Shown one piece after another: positions 6,039 through 10,132 of a stretch of 10,132 nt of DNA. The notes under the pieces were generated by a model. That model was not told the origin of the DNA, did not search any database, and saw only the letters and a program-made list of their open reading frames with translations. The position numbers were made by a program, and so were the translations under genes. Every line of letters starts with the position of its first letter. Within the stretch, counting starts at the first letter, position 1. This stretch comes from Chitinophaga pinensis. GTDB lineage: Bacteria; Bacteroidota; Bacteroidia; Chitinophagales; Chitinophagaceae. The stretch is from NCBI GenBank assembly GCA_943331145.2, contig CALQKL020000061.1, positions 1 through 10,132 of the forward strand, read 5' to 3'.

Positions 6039-7109
6039 ATGACAAACGAAGCGATATTAGCCGCATTAAGCAATGTGCAAGAGCCCGATTTAGGTAAAGA
6101 CTTAGTTACTTTAAATATGGTGAAGGATATTTTAATTGAAGGGAACAATGTATCATTTACGGTTGTGCTTACCACGCCAGCTTGTCCGATGAAAGATATG
6201 ATCATGAATGCTTGTATCAATGCGGTGAAGCTTTTGGTAAATAAAGAAGCTGAAGTAACGGTAAACTTCACCAGCAATACAACAACCAATAGATTAGACG
6301 CAAAAACGGTATTAGGTGGTGTAAAAAATATTATAGCTGTTGTAAGTGGAAAAGGTGGCGTTGGAAAAAGTACCGTATCCGCAAATTTGGCTTTGGCATT
6401 GGCTGAAGGTGGTGCAAAAGTTGGTTTGATGGATGCAGATATTTACGGACCAAGTCAACATATCATGTTTGGCATCAGAGGCGAAAGACCAATGATGCGC
6501 GAAGTTGATACTAAAGGATTGATTGTTCCTATAGAAAAATACGGGATTAAAGTAATGAGCATCGGATTGTTAATTGATGAAAAGCAAGCAGTTGTTTGGC
6601 GTGGCCCAATGGTTAGCAGTGCCATTCGTCAGTTTGTAAGTGATGTAGATTGGGGCGAATTGGATTATTTAGTAATTGATATGCCGCCTGGAACTGGTGA
6701 TATCCATCTTACCATTGTTCAAAACGTTCCCGTTACTGGCGTTGTTGTAGTAACTACACCTCAATTGGTTGCTTTGGCAGACGCTAAAAAAGGTATTGCC
6801 ATGTTTGGACAAGCGCAATTAAAAGTACCTGTAATTGGCATGGTAGAGAACATGAGCTATTTCACACCAGCAGAATTGCCAGATAATAAGTATTATATTT
6901 TTGGAAAAGATGGCGGTAAAAATTTGGCCGATGAATACGACATCAATTTCTTAGGACAGATTCCATTGGTACAAAGTATCCGCGAAGGCGGCGATTCGGG
7001 CGCTCCAATCATGACCAGTGATGAAATGGTTTCAAAAAATGCGTTTATAGAATTTGCTGGAAAGGTAGTAAGGGCAATTGCGGTGAATAATGCGGGCGTG
7101 ACGGTTTAA
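6039..7109 (+). CDS. mrp: Mrp/NBP35-family Fe-S cluster carrier ATPase
   Basis: A 356-residue cytosolic P-loop protein of normal length for the family. Residues 1-80 are a MIP18/DUF59 domain with the conserved TTPACPMKD segment (Cys49). The ATPase domain starts near 96 with the deviant Walker A GKGGVGKST (104-112), then MDADIYGPSQ (131-140) and a Walker B-type LVIDMPPGTGD. Mrp/ApbC proteins bind a labile 4Fe-4S cluster between subunits and pass it to target enzymes using ATP. The segment that holds the bridging CxxC in enterobacterial ApbC here reads ENMSYFTPAELPDNKYY (270-286) with no cysteine, which I recall as usual for Bacteroidota homologues. The start has a good upstream -7 box and no competing ATG. 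The family is certain; the cluster-binding mode is open. Confidence 0.95.
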   Translation: MTNEAILAALSNVQEPDLGKDLVTLNMVKDILIEGNNVSFTVVLTTPACPMKDMIMNACINAVKLLVNKEAEVTVNFTSNTTTNRLDAKTVLGGVKNIIAVVSGKGGVGKSTVSANLALALAEGGAKVGLMDADIYGPSQHIMFGIRGERPMMREVDTKGLIVPIEKYGIKVMSIGLLIDEKQAVVWRGPMVSSAIRQFVSDVDWGELDYLVIDMPPGTGDIHLTIVQNVPVTGVVVVTTPQLVALADAKKGIAMFGQAQLKVPVIGMVENMSYFTPAELPDNKYYIFGKDGGKNLADEYDINFLGQIPLVQSIREGGDSGAPIMTSDEMVSKNAFIEFAGKVVRAIAVNNAGVTV

Positions 7110-7126
7110 AAGTTTAACAGTTTAAT

Positions 7127-7187
7127 GGTTTAATGGTTTGTTTGCACAATCAAATTTAAATACTTACCAACCTTAAACCATTAAACC
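7127..7187. terminator. Inverted repeat after mrp, possible bidirectional terminator
   Basis: GGTTTAATGGTTT (7127-7139) pairs exactly with AAACCATTAAACC (7175-7187), 35 bases apart, between the convergent mrp and the 7221-8189 gene. The position suits a shared terminator, but the long loop makes a simple intrinsic terminator doubtful. Confidence 0.4.
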
Positions 7188-7204
7188 CGCGAAGCAATTT
7201 AAAC
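7181..7204. repeat. Solitary copy of the 18-bp TTAAACCCGCGAAGC unit
   Basis: TTAAACCCGCGAAGCAAT (7181-7198) is a full unit of the array at 4995-5120, followed by TTAAAC, the start of another. The preceding CAACCTTAAACC (7168-7179) is identical to 4990-5001, at the left end of that array, so the two loci share the same flank. Confidence 0.8.
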
Positions 7205-7220
7205 TTAATTTAACCCATAT

Positions 7221-8189
7221 CTACGATCTCTTTTTCTTTTCCTCTACACAGTCTTTGAGACTTTTGTAATCTAACGGGAATACAAAATCCTCGTTAATTT
7301 CAGTATTGTCTACCTCACCATACTTTTCACACATATTGAAATAAGGTGTAAAAAAATTGTCGAAAAATTCAAGTATTTTTTTAAAGTCAGCTACTGCGAT
7401 TTTTATATTCAGACTATCGTGAATGGTTACAAATCCTGTTTCAAATTCCTCTTCATTATCTTCTATATTTAATGGCGTTTCTTTTATTGTATCCAAACTA
7501 TTCCCGAGTTTTTCAAACTTAATTAACCATTCTAGTAATGCATCTTCATTTGAAATATCTGTAACACTATATTCTTTATTTGCTTGAATACACTCCGCTG
7601 TTAATTCTATATAGAATTTATATTGGTATAAAGTAAAAAATAAGTTATTGAAGTTTTCCAATTGAGGAAATAGATAAAATAAAAATCTATAATTTTTATC
7701 TTTTAAATGTTCGTATTTATTAAGCCAACGAACATAGTCCGCCTTGTGTAAATAATTTGTTTCTTCACTACAAATTTCATTTATTGCCGCTTTACATTTT
7801 TCAACTTTAATCAAATAGTCTATGGAAAAATCAGAAGCATTGAGTTGATCTAATCGTTTTGAAATAGAAAATCGTTTGAAATATGTTGAATCTAAAGAGT
7901 ATCCTTTCGAATTCCACGATTCATATGCACCTGTTACTCTGATTTCATTATCTTCAAAAATTACAGTAATATGTCTTGTTGAATCTTTATTGACAAAAGT
8001 AAATCTGTTGCAATGGTCATTCACAAATTCATCAAATCCATTACTACCGGGCAAGTACATTAGTTTTATGTCACCAAAAAAATTAAGAAAACCACACAAA
8101 TTCAGAAGTTTATCTATAAAAATCTTATTCGAAGATTTATCATAATTTGTATTTTCATCCAAAAACAAGGACAACTTTTTTATGTCCAT
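7221..8189 (-). CDS. Hypothetical protein, family not recognised
   Basis: I start this at the ATG at 8189 (MDIKKLSLFLDENTNYD), giving 322 residues. An in-frame ATG at 8228 would add MTSKITILKYIST, which looks like read-through sequence. The protein is soluble, acidic and rich in Asp, Glu, Phe, Tyr and Asn, with no signal peptide or membrane segment. Residues about 40-105 look beta-rich (IKLMYLPGSNGFDEFV, HITVIFEDNEIRVTGAYESW), the middle is helical with many aromatic residues, and a strongly acidic patch, IEDNEEEFETG, lies near 238-248. The C terminus is KKKRS. I see no catalytic motif. It converges on mrp and is followed upstream by the VanZ-like gene on the same strand after a 139-base gap, so it is probably transcribed by itself. 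No function is proposed. Confidence 0.7.
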   Translation of the reverse strand: MDIKKLSLFLDENTNYDKSSNKIFIDKLLNLCGFLNFFGDIKLMYLPGSNGFDEFVNDHCNRFTFVNKDSTRHITVIFEDNEIRVTGAYESWNSKGYSLDSTYFKRFSISKRLDQLNASDFSIDYLIKVEKCKAAINEICSEETNYLHKADYVRWLNKYEHLKDKNYRFLFYLFPQLENFNNLFFTLYQYKFYIELTAECIQANKEYSVTDISNEDALLEWLIKFEKLGNSLDTIKETPLNIEDNEEEFETGFVTIHDSLNIKIAVADFKKILEFFDNFFTPYFNMCEKYGEVDNTEINEDFVFPLDYKSLKDCVEEKKKRS

Positions 8190-8328
8190 TGTGGATATAT
8201 ATTTTAGTATCGTAATTTTTGAAGTCAATATTTTTATTTCATTGGTTATTTTGAATAATTCAACTCTATATAAAAATCAGTTTCGATTTAACATCCCAAT
8301 TCGAAAATCCAGAGAGCGAAACAGTTAA

Positions 8329-8700
8329 TTATGCTACTATATTTTTATTTTTTTCGCTTACCATTTGAATCAAAAATTGAATTGTAAAGAAACATATTGT
8401 TCCGATGATTAACCCAATGGTATTGTATTTAATATCTTGAATATCAAATTTGCCATGAATTGTTCTGCCTACAATTTTGTTAGAAAATTCTTGAAAAAAC
8501 TCTATCATTACGCCAAAAAGAAATAAGCCAGCGGTAATAAGATACCATCGTTTAGGATAGATAAAATTCAAAATAAATGCAGCTGCGAAATAAAAAAGGG
8601 CATGCAATACTTTATCATAATGGTGGAAAATTCTAGGCAATCTCACCATAAATCCAATCAATGAACAAACGAATAAAAAGGCAACTGATATAGCTTTCAT
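8329..8700 (-). CDS. VanZ-like family membrane protein
   Basis: A 123-residue protein with four likely membrane helices. The VanZ-like signature is complete: DKVLH (29-33) after the first helix, IEFFQ (66-70) with Glu67 and Gln70, GR (78-79), FDIQDIKYNTIG (85-96) with Asp86, Asp89, Asn93 and Gly96, then the last helix. VanZ itself gives low-level teicoplanin resistance in a van cluster, but most family members in Bacteroidota are stand-alone and of unknown role. There are no van genes here, so resistance should not be inferred. The ATG at 8700 is followed upstream by a hairpin-rich gap that separates it from the decarboxylase gene. Confidence 0.85.
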   Translation of the reverse strand: MKAISVAFLFVCSLIGFMVRLPRIFHHYDKVLHALFYFAAAFILNFIYPKRWYLITAGLFLFGVMIEFFQEFSNKIVGRTIHGKFDIQDIKYNTIGLIIGTICFFTIQFLIQMVSEKNKNIVA

Positions 8701-8729
8701 TTATATAACGCAGGTTTGATTTTTTTCAC

Positions 8730-8747
8730 ACATGGCTGAAACCGTGG
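8730..8747. repeat. Decayed REP-like palindrome, copy 3
   Basis: Matches 15 of 18 bases of 8801-8818 in the same orientation. The right arm AAACCGTGG is intact; the left arm has changes that leave one mismatch, one wobble and an unpaired end base. Confidence 0.55.
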
Positions 8748-8766
8748 TTTATCATCATTTTTCTCA

Positions 8767-8873
8767 TAGAATCAAATTCTAAAAATGGAACCATTCTCTC
8801 CCACGGTTGAAACCGTGGGCTAACATAATTTCCATAAAGAATAAAAACCTAAAAGTGGAATCTAATTCCACTT
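8767..8873. repeat. Cluster of short hairpins including REP-like palindrome copy 2
   Basis: Four self-complementary elements follow one another: TAGAAT/ATTCTA (8767-8781, loop CAA), AATGG/CCATT (8784-8795), CCCACGGTT/AACCGTGGG (8800-8819, centre GA) and AAGTGGAAT/ATTCCACTT (8853-8873, loop CTA). The third is the REP-like core also found at 4946. The fourth sits 33 bases from it, comparable to the GGAA/TTCC hairpin beside copy 1. The cluster lies between the VanZ-like gene and the end of the decarboxylase gene, both on the minus strand. Confidence 0.75.
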
Positions 8874-8909
8874 CCTTATTCCTTATTTTTCATTTCTTAT
8901 TTCTTATTT
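8872..8909. repeat. TTCCTTAT/TTTCTTAT simple repeat
   Basis: A pyrimidine-rich run of TTCCTTA and TTTCTTA units of seven to eight bases. It ends at the stop codon of the decarboxylase gene (minus strand). It resembles the TTTTCAC run at 5844-5886. Confidence 0.6.
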
Positions 8910-9900
8910 AAAACACCTTCCCCAACCAATCCATCGCATTTTTAAACAACAATTTCTCCTTTAATTCCTTACTCAATTTCATGCTTTCAATTAATGCGCC
9001 AGGATTATGCTCACCTAGCGGAAAAGGATAATCGCTGCCCATACAAATAAAATCTTCACCCATAACATCAAGCAAAAACGACATGGCTTTTTCATCATGT
9101 ACCAAACTATCAATCCAAAATTTACCAATATAATTTCTGGGATTAATTGGGTTATCTATCGCAACTAAATCGGGACGCACATTAAAACCATGCTCAATTC
9201 TTCCAATGGTTAAAGGAAACGAACCACCCCCATGGGCAAAAGCCAATCTAAGCTTGGGAAACTTTTCAATTACGCCACCAAATATCATCGAACAAATTGC
9301 CCTCGAGGTTTCAGCAGGCATTCCTACAAGCCATGGCAACCAATATTTTTGCATTTGCTGCTCCCCCATCATTTCCCATGGATGTATAAATAAAGCACAT
9401 CCCAATTCTTCCGCTCTTTTATAAAATGGAAAGAATATTTCATCCCCCAAATTTTTTCCATTGATATTACTGCCAATTTCTAAACCAGGCATTTTCAATT
9501 CTTGCACACATCGCTCCATTTCTTTAATGGCAAAATCTACATCTTGCAATGGCACCGTTCCTATTCCAATAAAATGATTCGGATTTTTTAAAACCATTTC
9601 GCAAATATGATCATTAAAAAAACGAGAAGTTTCCAATCCGTCTTTTGGCTTCGCCCAATAATTAAACAAAACAGGAATCGTTGAAAGCACTTGTATATCA
9701 ACGTTAGTATCTTTCATTTCTTGTAAACGAACATTCGCTTCAAAACAATTGTCCTCCACCTCTCTAAACAATTTATCGCCCTTCATCATACAAGCTTTGC
9801 AATTGCGATGTTCGAGATGTATAAATTCGCCATAGCCAAACTTCTCCACCCAATTGGGCATTTTGTCGGGCATAATATGTGTGTGGATGTCGATTTTCAT
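8908..9900 (-). CDS. ACMSD: ACMSD-type amidohydrolase (aminocarboxymuconate-semialdehyde decarboxylase)
   Basis: A 330-residue cytosolic enzyme closely resembling human and Pseudomonas ACMSD, which removes CO2 from 2-amino-3-carboxymuconate-6-semialdehyde in the kynurenine/3-hydroxyanthranilate route. It opens with MKIDIHTHIMP, giving the HxH zinc ligands His6 and His8. The other expected ligands are His173 (FIHPWE), His223 (FAHGGG) and Asp290 (GSDYPFPLGE), in essentially the same numbering as the human enzyme. Diagnostic stretches include STIPVLFNYWAKP (73-85), KYWLPWLVGMPAET (185-198) and NPINPRNYIGKF. I chose the ATG at 9900 because the family begins there. The same frame stays open 66 more codons upstream through a non-coding repeat block, and that extension has no family match. 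No other kynurenine-pathway gene is in the window. Confidence 0.92.
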   Translation of the reverse strand: MKIDIHTHIMPDKMPNWVEKFGYGEFIHLEHRNCKACMMKGDKLFREVEDNCFEANVRLQEMKDTNVDIQVLSTIPVLFNYWAKPKDGLETSRFFNDHICEMVLKNPNHFIGIGTVPLQDVDFAIKEMERCVQELKMPGLEIGSNINGKNLGDEIFFPFYKRAEELGCALFIHPWEMMGEQQMQKYWLPWLVGMPAETSRAICSMIFGGVIEKFPKLRLAFAHGGGSFPLTIGRIEHGFNVRPDLVAIDNPINPRNYIGKFWIDSLVHDEKAMSFLLDVMGEDFICMGSDYPFPLGEHNPGALIESMKLSKELKEKLLFKNAMDWLGKVF

Positions 9901-9909
9901 GAAAATACA

Positions 9910-9928
9910 TTGTTTATTGTTTATTGTT
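9910..9928. repeat. 7-bp tandem TTGTTTA repeat before the decarboxylase start
   Basis: TTGTTTA is present twice exactly (9910-9916, 9917-9923) with a further partial copy (9924-9928). It begins ten bases from the decarboxylase ATG, in the expected leader or promoter. Copy-number change here could alter spacing of expression signals. Confidence 0.6.
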
Positions 9929-9933
9929 GGAAC

Positions 9934-10076
9934 GTTAAGTAATCGTTTTCGAGCTTTGCGTTTGGGCGGGTTTCGGAGAACAAACCTGTCAAAAACAACT
10001 GAACTTGAATATAACCACAATGCTCCAAGTTTGCAATTCAGCCCGCCTGAAGTAAAACCCGTGTCATGCGGTCGTG
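9934..10076. repeat. GC-richer structured non-coding block, possible dispersed repeat
   Basis: This stretch is clearly richer in G+C than its surroundings. It contains a long imperfect inverted repeat: GGCGGG (9965-9970) with CCCGCC (10042-10047) and CAAAC (9981-9985) with GTTTG (10029-10033). A nested perfect hairpin, TTCAG/CTGAA with loop CCCGC, lies at 10037-10051. I see no coding potential supported by family matches. It has the look of intergenic repeats I recall from other Bacteroidota genomes, but I cannot confirm this here. Confidence 0.5.
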
Positions 10077-10132
10077 TTATTGTCCGTCTGATTTCCATTC
10101 CTTTGTCAAAGGGTCAAACACAATAGATTCCC
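10077..10132 (-). CDS. Possible C-terminal end of a truncated gene
   Basis: From the right edge, the minus strand reads ESIVFDPLTKEWKSDGQ and then TAA (10079-10077). The mixed hydrophobic/charged composition looks like a real protein end, and the structured block begins right after the stop. Seventeen residues are too few to name a family. Another frame across this stretch holds the false upstream start of the decarboxylase frame, so this call rests on appearance only. Confidence 0.35.
   Translation of the reverse strand, partial: ESIVFDPLTKEWKSDGQ

Noticed and set aside
8329..8700. Glycopeptide resistance gene vanZ
   Set aside because: Only the broad VanZ-like family signature is present and there are no other van genes.
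4946..8820. Composite transposon bounded by the inverted palindromes
   Set aside because: The enclosed genes are chromosomal (including mrp), there is no transposase, no target duplications are visible, and the palindromes are better explained as independent REP insertions.
9934..10085. Integron attC site
   Set aside because: GTTAAGT (9934-9940) fits a core-site consensus, and TAAC lies at the far end, but the two ends do not have the required RYYYAAC-to-GTTRRRY orientation and no integrase is visible.
9901..10098. 66-residue N-terminal extension of the decarboxylase
   Set aside because: ACMSD proteins begin at the MKIDIHTH segment, and the extension is translated from the structured repeat block.

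Overview
The window is an AT-rich chromosomal segment that looks like Bacteroidota, probably the Chitinophagia/Sphingobacteriia side, although I cannot fix the genus. The evidence is a secreted protein with a C-terminal type IX secretion (T9SS) sorting domain, lipoproteins with short lysine/acid-rich tails after the lipobox, a carboxypeptidase-like regulatory domain protein, an Mrp ATPase of the Bacteroidota form, promoter-like TTG/TAnnTTTG boxes, and a lack of Shine-Dalgarno sequences. Most genes are ordinary chromosomal genes. There is no CRISPR array, phage, transposase, rRNA or tRNA that I can see, and no obvious defence island.

Layout: positions 1-1637 hold a tight minus-strand set, transcribed from a lipoprotein into a degenerate UbiA-family membrane protein and then an M42-type metallopeptidase that runs off the left edge. 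A 105-bp divergent gap with a strong hairpin separates it from a plus-strand LuxE-like acyl-activating enzyme (1743-2759). The 3' end of that gene overlaps a convergent small lipoprotein (2731-3147). A 479-residue T9SS-secreted protein follows (3421-4860). It converges on a secreted carboxypeptidase-regulatory-like protein (5119-5757), which diverges from the Fe-S cluster carrier ATPase mrp (6039-7109). An unrecognised 322-residue protein (7221-8189), a VanZ-like membrane protein (8329-8700) and a close ACMSD-type decarboxylase (8908-9900) all lie on the minus strand. The right end holds a GC-richer structured non-coding block and perhaps the last 17 codons of another minus-strand gene.

The most unusual material is between the genes. 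Seven 18-bp tandem units (4995-5120) carry a GCGAAGC-type mini-hairpin whose stem appears to be kept by compensatory change, and a single copy of the same unit recurs at 7181. The two copies of this unit family lie in the convergent junctions on either side of the 5119-7109 gene pair. A REP-like palindrome (core CCCACGGTT/AACCGTGGG) occurs at 4946 and 8800 in opposite orientations with a decayed third copy at 8730. A separate inverted-repeat block lies at 9934-10076. No new enzymatic or defence system is evident. The repeat families are the best candidates for a second look.
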